A stretch of DNA of 42,942 nucleotides, from the NCBI GenBank assembly GCA_029265715.1, contig JAJUGZ010000028.1, positions 1 through 42,942 of the forward strand, written 5' to 3'. This document shows, one piece after another, positions 1 to 7,911 of this stretch (positions within the stretch are counted from its first letter, which is position 1; the number at the start of each line of letters is the position of its first letter). The stretch comes from Bacteroidota bacterium. GTDB lineage: Bacteria > Bacteroidota > Bacteroidia > Bacteroidales > Prolixibacteraceae. The notes beneath the pieces are model-generated. The model saw only the letters and a list, made by a program, of their open reading frames with translations, did no database searches and had not been told where the DNA came from. Position numbers and translations under genes: made by a program.

Positions 1-201
1 GGGCTGGTCAATGACCGGCTTGGGAAAAACCCGATGAGTGGCGATGTGTTTATCTTCCTGAACAAACAGCGCGACCGCATCAAACTGTTGCGCTGGGAAC
101 CGGGAGGGTTCGTGCTGTTTTTCAAGCGGCTCGAACGAGGCAGCCCAAAATGCCGCAGTGATCTATTCACTCCTGGCTACCTGCAAAATCAACAATATTA
201 A
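1..201 (+). pseudogene. tnpB: IS66 accessory protein TnpB (Orf2), partial, fused out of frame to tnpC
   Basis: Frame 1 is open from the window edge to a TAA at 199-201. It reads the typical TnpB core: LVNDRLGKNPMSGDVFIF, then an NKQRDRIKLLRWEPGGF stretch and FFKRLERG. IS66 Orf2 proteins are about 110-120 residues and end a little beyond this LERG motif. After LERG (about base 138) the frame continues into unrelated residues because the DNA has switched to tnpC sequence. The start lies outside the window. This is a broken gene. Confidence 0.8.
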
Positions 202-289
202 ACCATTGGCCTGGCTCACGCGAACACTGGCTGTCATATCCGATTATCCGGCCAATCAACTGCACAAACTCCTGCCCGGGCAAAAGTAA
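140..289 (+). pseudogene. tnpC: IS66 transposase TnpC, C-terminal tail only
   Basis: In a frame offset from tnpB, bases 140-289 encode the last ~49 residues of an IS66 transposase: AAQNAAVIYSLLATCKINN, then a KPLAWLTRTLAVISDYP stretch, ending LHKLLPGQK. The family usually ends with IYSLxATCKxxxVxPxxWL followed by an LLP motif, so this is the natural C-terminus. The catalytic DDE domain and everything before it are missing, so the fragment is inactive. Confidence 0.8.
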
Positions 290-368
290 AACCAATTTCT
301 ACAAAATGGCAGATGCTCATGCGCGGCGGCTTACATCACAGGTATAAAGAACCGACAGAAAAGAACGT

Positions 369-3275
369 TTATCTCGCGATTGTTTCAGGTAAACCGAAGT
401 AAGAACCCTGCCTTTCCCCAAATACAAGCTCAAGTTTATCAATCACCACCCCAGGGTCAATCATCTTAATTCTTAACACATGCTTCCCTCTTTCAAGAAT
501 TGACATATTCACGTCCCAAATGACGACTGAACACAACACATTATTCTTCCATAAAGGGTTATTTTCATCAATTGCTCCCTTCAATTTGGCATTTACCAGT
601 AGTGGATCTGCATTGTCAATACTGACAGCAAAGCGAAGTTGATAATCGTTATTGATTGGCAATGTCGGGATGCAATAAAAGTATAGTTTGACCTCACCTA
701 CAGTGGTTGTGATGAAATTATAAGTCAGTTCGGGAGATGCTTTGAGCTCATCCACTTCAAAAGGGTTCGCTGTTACCGGGAAAGAACCAACTGCATCGTT
801 CTGCCGTCCCAATCCCTGGATGATCTGCCATTTACATTTCGTCGTATTTTGGATTCCGGAATAATTTTCTGCTTCAATCGAAACTACCCCGTTATCTTCG
901 ATGAACGTATTCCGTCCGGAAAACCAGTTGTTTAGTTTTACAGCTTTAATGTTTACCGGATATTTTTTTTCGCCTACTTTAAATTGGATTGTGGAACAAA
1001 GCGTATCGCCGGAAGTAACCAAGTCCCAGTTAATTGAAACCCAAACTCGCTCGTCTGATGCTGTTTGCCCCGATGTTTTTGTAATCTTAACCCAGTTTTT
1101 AAACCCTGTTGCTTCCCATTTTAGTGGTTGTTTCCCGGAGTTTATGATGTCAATAAAATAGCTTCGGTTGGTTGCAGAGTTAAACGCTGGAAGTGAATAA
1201 AGTTTTGATTTGTCATTTGAGAACGAACTACAACCTTCCGGCAAGATCTTTCCTTCGGATTCCTTATCAGGTGAAAAACTGCTAGTTTTGGGCATATCAA
1301 ATACTGGTAATTGTCGTGGATTGTAAGACATCATATATCTCCATTTTCCTCCTGATATTTCGTTGTTGTAGGTTTCGGTCGCCTCTATAATCTTTTCAAA
1401 GGCTTTCCCGGCTTCTTCGGCATACCAATTGGCGCTTGCCCTTTCTTGTTGTGCATAAACCCGACTTTTGAAAGCATACAGCATTTTTTTGTTCATGTTT
1501 GAAGCGCCAATAACCTTATAGGCAACTAACTGGTAGAACGCATCCCTTAACCGGTCAGGCATTTCTTCGTACAGCTTTTCAGTTTGCTTTTCAAGCTTGT
1601 CGTATGCATCAATTCGTTGCTGTACCTCGTCACCATTGCTAAATAACGAAAGTTCGGGATCTTGAATGGGAGTATTCGGATATACTCCGTTCCAGCCCAT
1701 ATGTTCCGGCTTCCTGGAGAAGCCTAACTGAAAGTACTGCTTCAAAATATTGCCAACTTCCTTTGAGTTCTTTTTCCCAAACTGGGTTTCGGCAAATTGA
1801 GTATAGTATTGATCAAGCTTTTCAGAAGAATAAGATTCGGGGTTCCAAGCCATTTCGATAAAAAAGTTCATACCGATCTCATTGCCCTTGATATCGCCCA
1901 CGTTCACGATCCAAACATTTCTGGCATTGGCCTGATAGGCTTTGTGCATTTCTTCCCAAATCAAAGAAACGGGAATGGATTCCATCCATAAAAAATCGTG
2001 TGGCCGTCCCCAATAAGAAATGTGGTAATATACGCCAGCACCACCTACTCGTTTGCGTTCCTCAATATTCGAAAGCTGGCGAATATAGCCGTAGTTGTCA
2101 TCAGCCCACATGATGGTTACATCCTCCGGAACTTTGGCCCCGGCCTGGTAAATATTAAGCACTTCCTTGTACGGACAAAATATCTGGGGAATAGTAGTCA
2201 CATCTTTCCCTGTACCTTCGTGCAAGATATTGCGTTGCGCTTCAAAAACATTATTCAGAATGCGTACCTTGTCATTCAAATCTTTTCCGCCAGGCATGTC
2301 GCCATCGTGAATGCCGCGCATTCCAACGGTGTAAATTGCATCATATCGTGCGGTTGTGCCAATCCTCTGTCTCCAATATTCTTTCAGTTGTGCGGAATTT
2401 TCGTCAAAGTTCCATTTGCCTCTTTCCCCTGAAGACGGGTTCCACCGGTGCCATTCGTCCACATTGTTCCGAAGCATTGGCTCGCAATGCGACGAACCAA
2501 CCCAAATGCCGTATTTATTAGCCATTTCGATATTTTCTGGATAGGTAAAAAAGGCACGGGTACATTCGTGCATGGCGGGCCAGATGGCATTGGCTTTCAA
2601 GCGAAGAAGTAATTCGAATATCTTCTCGTAGGTTTTAGGCCCGATGTCGCCGGTTTCGGGCTCAAACGTTTTGGAAGCCCACGGTTTCAGACCCCAGTCT
2701 TCATCGTTTAGGAAAATTCCGCGAAATTTAACCTTGGGAGCGTCTTCCAGGAAAAGGTTTCCCGGAAGTTCAACGGCCTGTTTTTTTTCAGGACGAACAT
2801 CGGCCCACCAATACCAGGGAGAAACGCCGATCATCTGGCTAAGTTGCATTAACCCATAAGCGGTTCCGCGTGGCGAACTTCCGGCAATTATAAGCGTGCA
2901 ATTTTTTGAATCTGAAACCACTTTAATTGAGAAAGCTTCCCATTTCGACTTCAAATTATCCGTATCAATTCCCGATTTCTTACATTCCTGATCGAAATCG
3001 TTATTTACACCTAGCGTACCAACTTTAATCTGGTAATTATTGTTACTCTCTGGCACAATCTGAAGTTGTTTCCCTGTAATCCGGGCTACATCATCGGTAA
3101 ATATATGAGCTGCTGTATGAACCAATCGACATTCTTTTTTATCCAGAACAAGTGTCGCCGCAATTTTCGGCGATGCAATCAAGAAAGACCCTTGGGGCTT
3201 GGCATTTAGTTTTAGAACTAATGAACAAAGTAAAAACATCATCAAAACCGAACCATGCATTGATTCTTTCTCCAT
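369..3275 (-). CDS. GH115 family alpha-glucuronidase, secreted
   Basis: Glycoside hydrolase family 115 enzymes remove alpha-1,2-linked (4-O-methyl-)glucuronic acid from xylan, and some members act on arabinogalactan. The 968-residue length is normal for the family. Residues about 1-25 form a signal peptide; an alternative start at Met6 cannot be excluded. The GH115 core is clear: WADDNYGYIRQL at 390-401, YYHISYWGRPHDFLW at 416-430, and WIVNVGDIK at 455-463. After the catalytic part, residues about 820-955 match the GH115 C-terminal beta-sandwich (LRFAVSIDN, then ERGKHVLRI). I did not assign catalytic residues by position. This is the last gene of the PUL, 84 bp after the esterase gene. It acts in the periplasm or at the cell surface. 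Both glucuronoxylan and glucuronidated arabinogalactan are possible substrates; the neighbouring galactanase-type GH43 makes me prefer the latter. Confidence 0.93.
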   Translation of the reverse strand: MEKESMHGSVLMMFLLCSLVLKLNAKPQGSFLIASPKIAATLVLDKKECRLVHTAAHIFTDDVARITGKQLQIVPESNNNYQIKVGTLGVNNDFDQECKKSGIDTDNLKSKWEAFSIKVVSDSKNCTLIIAGSSPRGTAYGLMQLSQMIGVSPWYWWADVRPEKKQAVELPGNLFLEDAPKVKFRGIFLNDEDWGLKPWASKTFEPETGDIGPKTYEKIFELLLRLKANAIWPAMHECTRAFFTYPENIEMANKYGIWVGSSHCEPMLRNNVDEWHRWNPSSGERGKWNFDENSAQLKEYWRQRIGTTARYDAIYTVGMRGIHDGDMPGGKDLNDKVRILNNVFEAQRNILHEGTGKDVTTIPQIFCPYKEVLNIYQAGAKVPEDVTIMWADDNYGYIRQLSNIEERKRVGGAGVYYHISYWGRPHDFLWMESIPVSLIWEEMHKAYQANARNVWIVNVGDIKGNEIGMNFFIEMAWNPESYSSEKLDQYYTQFAETQFGKKNSKEVGNILKQYFQLGFSRKPEHMGWNGVYPNTPIQDPELSLFSNGDEVQQRIDAYDKLEKQTEKLYEEMPDRLRDAFYQLVAYKVIGASNMNKKMLYAFKSRVYAQQERASANWYAEEAGKAFEKIIEATETYNNEISGGKWRYMMSYNPRQLPVFDMPKTSSFSPDKESEGKILPEGCSSFSNDKSKLYSLPAFNSATNRSYFIDIINSGKQPLKWEATGFKNWVKITKTSGQTASDERVWVSINWDLVTSGDTLCSTIQFKVGEKKYPVNIKAVKLNNWFSGRNTFIEDNGVVSIEAENYSGIQNTTKCKWQIIQGLGRQNDAVGSFPVTANPFEVDELKASPELTYNFITTTVGEVKLYFYCIPTLPINNDYQLRFAVSIDNADPLLVNAKLKGAIDENNPLWKNNVLCSVVIWDVNMSILERGKHVLRIKMIDPGVVIDKLELVFGERQGSYFGLPETIAR

Positions 3276-3359
3276 AACAATTTCATTTTTGGTTATATTC
3301 TACGTCCACGTTATTTTCAAATATTCAACCGGTACTTTCACTTCTCGATTCTCATCTGT

Positions 3360-4991
3360 TCAGCGAAAACTAATTATTGCTTCAACTATTTTTGAAGCAA
3401 TGATTTCCTGTCCGGCACCTGCCATGTGCACTCCGTCGGTTGCATAATAGTCCAAAATGCCTAAAAGCGGATGATAAACATCGATAAAACTGAATCCCTG
3501 TTGATTCGAAATAGTCTTGAATTGCGGAATGAGTTGCGCAATCCGCTCGTTTCCTCCGTGGTACTTGGGTAGTATGTTTTGAGTCCGGATAGGCGGAGGT
3601 GTGACGTAAATGTATTGAGGGTTGGATTTCCTGCACAAAGGATTTCGCCTGATCTTGCGGAGTAATTCATCAAAATTTACCACCACTTCGTTCTGCCGAT
3701 CGGCAAACTCGCTTTTCGTATCGTTGGTTCCAAGACAAACAATTACAAAATCGAATTTTTTGCCTGCCATTTTACTTTTCGCTACATAAAGGAAACTATC
3801 GATACTCGCCAATTCATTCAAATCCTTTCTGCCGTTGTTGTTAAAGCCAATTGTCCGGCCTCCCTGCGAAATATTCACGAAGTTCGACCGGGGCATCATC
3901 TTTTTCAGTTGGTCCACCCAGCCATCTTTGTTGTTCCCGTTAGAGTCGCCAAGCGTCAGAATATTATATTCCAACGACGTTTCAGTTTTAGTAGGAATTA
4001 GTCCAAGCGCCTGCGGTATTTGTTCGTGCCCCCCTTCGAAGATGGTCAAATTTATATTTTCGTATTCGCGGGAAAGATGGATTTTCCGGTCGAACAATTT
4101 TGCCTGATCGTTGTGTGCCGGATTCATTCGTTGGGTCAGCAAGCCGATGATTTCTTTTTCTGAAACCATATCCGAGTCTCCAACTGTCTTCGGCATAATT
4201 TGATCAATTTCGCGGATTCCGTACTTCATCTCGCCAACCAGCCGGTTGTACATGTTTATGGAATGGGTAATTGGCACCGAACCTTCATAACCATCATGGA
4301 TTCCCTCGTAAATGTACAACCTGGCATTTTTTCGTAATTCTTTCGGAAACTCCTGAAACAGTGGAGAACGGCGTCTGGCTTCTTTTGCATTTAAAATGCT
4401 ATCAGCAGAAATAACTTTCAGGATGTCGGCAGCATATTTCTGTTTTCGGCCTACCGACTCCCAATACCAGGCTTCCAGATCAGAAATTGGCGCCCAGGCA
4501 GAGAACGATTTCACCGGATACCGGATGTTCATGTAAGCAGCCAAAGTTGCCAGCCCTCCGCCTGAAGTCCCGATAATATGAACATCTTCAGGATCAGCGT
4601 TTGTGTTTTTAAGGGCGTATTGGATCGCATCTTCAATATCTGATAAGACTAACCGGCTACAGGCTGCATCCGGCTTGTTGTTCGCGCCACGAAAATCAGG
4701 ATGAATATAATTCCAGTCGCGGGCAAGTATTTCGTTGGCAATCGGATCTTTTTGTGAATAATCGCCGCTCCAGGTGTGCAGACTAACTATGAGCGGTTTA
4801 CGCATTTTACCCTGCGCAACATACAGATAAGCCGGTTGTATACTTCCGTCTGCCGATGATTTTATTTCAACTTTCTTAAAAGCGCTGTTCCATTGAGTTC
4901 TTGCAGTATTGTCCCAGGTTGGATCTTTTTGAGAGAAAAGGCTCCCGCTTAAACACAAATTCAGGATAACAATTAAAAGTAAACACCTCAT
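3360..4991 (-). CDS. Two-domain secreted esterase: alpha/beta hydrolase (S9-like) fused to SGNH/GDSL hydrolase
   Basis: This 543-residue exported protein (signal peptide about 1-20, ending LFSQ) carries two complete serine-hydrolase domains. Residues about 40-325 are an alpha/beta hydrolase of the prolyl-oligopeptidase/acetyl-esterase type. They show the nucleophile elbow GTSGGG (Ser143), an acidic candidate in YEGIHDGYEG (about 229-237) and the candidate His322 in FEGGHEQI. Residues about 342-543 are an SGNH domain with block I GDSNG (Ser350), block III GTND (421-424) and block V DGVH (519-522). Both catalytic sets look intact. Fusions of two esterases fit removal of acetyl or other ester groups from a decorated plant polysaccharide. 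It lies 9 bp upstream of GH43 in the PUL transcript order. The exact ester is not predictable from sequence. Confidence 0.85.
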   Translation of the reverse strand: MRCLLLIVILNLCLSGSLFSQKDPTWDNTARTQWNSAFKKVEIKSSADGSIQPAYLYVAQGKMRKPLIVSLHTWSGDYSQKDPIANEILARDWNYIHPDFRGANNKPDAACSRLVLSDIEDAIQYALKNTNADPEDVHIIGTSGGGLATLAAYMNIRYPVKSFSAWAPISDLEAWYWESVGRKQKYAADILKVISADSILNAKEARRRSPLFQEFPKELRKNARLYIYEGIHDGYEGSVPITHSINMYNRLVGEMKYGIREIDQIMPKTVGDSDMVSEKEIIGLLTQRMNPAHNDQAKLFDRKIHLSREYENINLTIFEGGHEQIPQALGLIPTKTETSLEYNILTLGDSNGNNKDGWVDQLKKMMPRSNFVNISQGGRTIGFNNNGRKDLNELASIDSFLYVAKSKMAGKKFDFVIVCLGTNDTKSEFADRQNEVVVNFDELLRKIRRNPLCRKSNPQYIYVTPPPIRTQNILPKYHGGNERIAQLIPQFKTISNQQGFSFIDVYHPLLGILDYYATDGVHMAGAGQEIIASKIVEAIISFR

Positions 4992-5000
4992 AGCTGAAAG

Positions 5001-6386
5001 TTAATTGGTAAAAATATCCTCCATAACAACAAAATCATCTTTACTTCCAAAAGTGTCTTTTGCCTTATTCGACCATACGCCATGTTTGCCCAAAACCACG
5101 ATACTGATGGTGTACCGGTCTTTTTTCATGACAGGGCTCAAAAACTTCAGCGACGAATATTCATACTTGCTGTAAAAGTCAACCAAAGTATTGATTACCT
5201 CTTTGTTTTTGTTATTCCGAATGATTACCCGGGCATATCCGCTGGTGTTGTTCGAAATGGCTTTAATCCCAACCTGTGTTCCGATAAATGAACAGGTGAT
5301 CGTGGCCCCTTTTTCTTTCGACGCAAATTTGCCGTCGGTTGTTTTCCAGTCCCCCTTTTCAATCAGGCATTTACTTTTTACTGATTTCTTTTTGATTGCA
5401 ACATCGGTTACCTTCAAATTCATGAAATCAACTTTCCAACTTTCGCGAAAGGTCGGAATGGACATCGAATCACCATTTACCTGAATAGGTTGCCACACAT
5501 AAGTTGCAGCCGATCCCTGCAACGGGTACGACCAACGGTCGCCCATATACATGAAAAGCGTTTCTTTTCCGCTGGTGATAGGTAAAACAAATGAACACTG
5601 CGAATTCCAGGTCAGTGTGCCTTCAGGAGCAAATGTTCCCCGCATTGTCCACGGACCTTCCAGCGATGTAGCCGTCATATAGAAATTGTCGTTCCGTTCC
5701 CAACTGGTCAAATGTGAACTTAGCCAGAAATAAGTGCCACTATTCTTGAAAATAGTTGGCGATTCTCCGGTTGGAACCTGAGAAACTACAATACGTTTCG
5801 CTGATTTATAATCGTCGGATAACTCATAAATCGTTCCATGATGAATCAGCAAATAACCTTTGCCATCGGTGTCCTGAAAAGTTCCCATGTCCCACTTGCG
5901 GATTGGCTCACCATTGTGCAGCAGCGCTCCCTGAAACTGGTAATCGCCATTGATGGTTTTGCTGGTGGCATAGCCAATGTACGGGTCCATGTATTTTCGA
6001 TCGTCGGCGTGCATGTACATCACAAACTCGCCAGTTTGTGGGCATTTCATCACCTTTACACGTTCACCAACGCGGTTGGGGCCTAACAAACCGTCTTTCT
6101 GCAACGGTAAGACAACTTTTTCAAATTTCCAGTTCATCAGGTCAGAAGATGAATAGCAACTGAAGCCGGTAAATACGTTGGCCGTATCCGATTTATATTC
6201 GCCAAAGAGGTAATATTTATCGCCCTCTTTAACAATGCAGGCCCCGTGCGCATTAACCTGCCGATTGTTTTGATCGAACCAGACGTTGCCGCTGGTGATG
6301 GATTTATATCGTTCCTGCGCGATCAGTGTTTCCTGATGCAGAAATCCTATTGTCATCAGTAAGATAAACAGATATTTAGTTTTCAT
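5001..6386 (-). CDS. GH43 enzyme of the exo-beta-1,3-galactanase-like type (subfamily 24/34-like) with C-terminal beta-sandwich
   Basis: The protein has 461 residues with a signal peptide (about 1-23) and a five-bladed propeller at residues about 35-320. The first blade reads NAHGACIV where most GH43 enzymes have the DPxI base motif, so the canonical Asp base is absent. In its place are FGEYK (Glu63), GESPTIFK (Glu208) and NSQCSFVLP (Gln263), followed by MGDRW at about 281-285. This Glu/Glu/Gln layout is the one known for GH43 exo-beta-1,3-galactanases, where Gln acts as the base. Residues about 340-455 form a beta-rich domain that resembles carbohydrate-binding jelly rolls; its role is unknown. 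The gene lies between GH28 (24 bp away) and the esterase (9 bp away). I am sure of GH43 and moderately sure of the subfamily type. Confidence 0.85.
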   Translation of the reverse strand: MKTKYLFILLMTIGFLHQETLIAQERYKSITSGNVWFDQNNRQVNAHGACIVKEGDKYYLFGEYKSDTANVFTGFSCYSSSDLMNWKFEKVVLPLQKDGLLGPNRVGERVKVMKCPQTGEFVMYMHADDRKYMDPYIGYATSKTINGDYQFQGALLHNGEPIRKWDMGTFQDTDGKGYLLIHHGTIYELSDDYKSAKRIVVSQVPTGESPTIFKNSGTYFWLSSHLTSWERNDNFYMTATSLEGPWTMRGTFAPEGTLTWNSQCSFVLPITSGKETLFMYMGDRWSYPLQGSAATYVWQPIQVNGDSMSIPTFRESWKVDFMNLKVTDVAIKKKSVKSKCLIEKGDWKTTDGKFASKEKGATITCSFIGTQVGIKAISNNTSGYARVIIRNNKNKEVINTLVDFYSKYEYSSLKFLSPVMKKDRYTISIVVLGKHGVWSNKAKDTFGSKDDFVVMEDIFTN

Positions 6387-6410
6387 TATAGGTTTGATTT
6401 AGGTGCCAGT

Positions 6411-7778
6411 TTATTCAGTCTTGAAATTGAGAACATTTTCTTGGATATGTTCCTTGTCAGCAATGGTATTGGCTTTAACATTTTTCAGGATAATGTTTTT
6501 CACCGGGAGCTCCGCTTGTCCAAGTATTCGTGAAATAAATTGCACGTCAGTAGCTTTCACATTATTTAGGTAGATATTCTGAATGGGAGTCAACCGACGT
6601 TCAAGTGTTGGAACCAAATCGCGCCACTGATAGAGGACGTCCGTTTCAATTCCAAGAATTCCCAGATCAATTTTTCCTGATGAAGTGTTGTTCATGTATA
6701 TGTTCCGAACGTAACCACCCCGGCGCTCATTGGTTTTGATGAATAGCAAATGGTTGAGTTTTGCGCCATCAATCACCTTGCAGTTGTCAATCAGCACATT
6801 CTCAATTCCTCCTGAAAGTTCACTGCCCAATGCCACCAGTTGATGGCCGTTTTGTACGGTAACATTCCGGATTACAATGTTTTTTGAAGGTGTATTCAAG
6901 CGCCAGGCGTCCTGATCGCGGCCCGATTTTATGGAAATGGCATCGTCGCCCTGATCCAACAAACAATTTTCAATCAACACATTCTGGCTCATTTCCGGGT
7001 CGATGCCATCATTGTTGTGACCGTGTGCATAAACTCTGATGTTTCGGATCACTATGTTTTTAGAGAGATAAGGATGGATTGTCCAAAACGGACTGTTCTT
7101 CACCTCAAATCCTTCCAGCAAAACATTCTCGCACCGGTTAAACTGGATAAACTGTGAACGGAAATTGGCGGAATCATTCACCATTTGCCGCTCTTCAACC
7201 GGCTTGTTGTATCCGGCCAGAAAGTACAGGCGTTTCAGGTTTTGCATGTGCCCGGAAGGACGCGCAAACCACTTTATCCACACATCCATTTTGGCTTCCA
7301 GCCTCCCTTCGCCCGTTATGGCTACATTCCTGCATTGCCATGCGTAAATCAAAGGTGAATAATTGTAGCATTCCAGCCCCTCCCAGGTGGTGTGCACGGC
7401 AGGCAAGTAGTCCTTCGGATTATCTGAAAACAAGAGTAAGGCGCCTTTTTTCAAATGGAGATTGACATTGCTTTTGAAATGTATTTTCCCGGTCAGCCAT
7501 TCTCCTTCAGGAATTACAACAGTTCCTCCGCCAACCTGATTGGCCTTATCCATTGCTTTCCCGATGGCTTGCGAAGTCTTTTCCATATCTCCCTTCGTCG
7601 CTCCAAAATCCGTAATTACAAACTGTGGACAGTCTTTAAAATCAGGATAACTGATAGCAGGCATCTCAAAAGGCGCTTCAACTTTTATTGATTTTACCTG
7701 AACCGGGTTGCTTTTCTTTGAGCAGGAAGCCGAAATTCCCCAGAGTGCCAACAAAAACAAAATGAATGTATTTTTCAT
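6411..7778 (-). CDS. GH28 polygalacturonase-type hydrolase, lipoprotein
   Basis: This is a right-handed beta-helix enzyme of family GH28, which cleaves galacturonic-acid or related linkages in pectin. I start it at 7778 rather than 7919. From Met at 7778 the protein opens with a lipoprotein signal whose lipobox ISASC places the lipid on Cys19. The upstream extension has no such feature and would overlap the GH43 gene. In the 455-residue form the motifs are NNDG (255-258), GDD (277-279) and NGH (310-312), so the catalytic Asp residues and the His are present. The usual R-x-K substrate motif reads FIK (346-348), with Phe replacing Arg, and GHG reads GHQ. ERRGG follows as in many Bacteroidota GH28 proteins. 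The substitutions suggest a substrate other than plain homogalacturonan. The protein is probably outer-membrane anchored. Confidence 0.9.
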   Translation of the reverse strand: MKNTFILFLLALWGISASCSKKSNPVQVKSIKVEAPFEMPAISYPDFKDCPQFVITDFGATKGDMEKTSQAIGKAMDKANQVGGGTVVIPEGEWLTGKIHFKSNVNLHLKKGALLLFSDNPKDYLPAVHTTWEGLECYNYSPLIYAWQCRNVAITGEGRLEAKMDVWIKWFARPSGHMQNLKRLYFLAGYNKPVEERQMVNDSANFRSQFIQFNRCENVLLEGFEVKNSPFWTIHPYLSKNIVIRNIRVYAHGHNNDGIDPEMSQNVLIENCLLDQGDDAISIKSGRDQDAWRLNTPSKNIVIRNVTVQNGHQLVALGSELSGGIENVLIDNCKVIDGAKLNHLLFIKTNERRGGYVRNIYMNNTSSGKIDLGILGIETDVLYQWRDLVPTLERRLTPIQNIYLNNVKATDVQFISRILGQAELPVKNIILKNVKANTIADKEHIQENVLNFKTE

Positions 7779-7911
7779 GGTCTTAAATTTATCTGCTTTT
7801 CTATGGTCTAATTTCTTAAATATTTGCATTTCGTCGATATGACCTACACCATCTTCAACGGCTCCACTTCGGATCAGGCATAAATTGAAGAGAGTATATT
7901 TCACAATTCTG

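Larger units (their letters stand above)
1..334 (+). mobile_element. IS66-family insertion sequence remnant (right end, internally deleted)
   Basis: The first 334 bases are the right part of an IS66-type element. Two IS66 reading frames are visible, the end of tnpB and the end of tnpC, but the roughly 1.5 kb that normally lies between them is absent. The junction is near base 139. After the tnpC stop at 287-289 the sequence runs to GCGCGGCGGCTTAC ending at 334. Read on the other strand this begins GTAAGCCGCCGCGC, the GTAA-type terminus expected for IS66. If 334 is the outer end, 335-342 would be one copy of the 8-bp target duplication; the other copy lies outside the window. The element sits 34 bp beyond the stop codon of the last PUL gene. 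It cannot transpose by itself. Confidence 0.8.
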
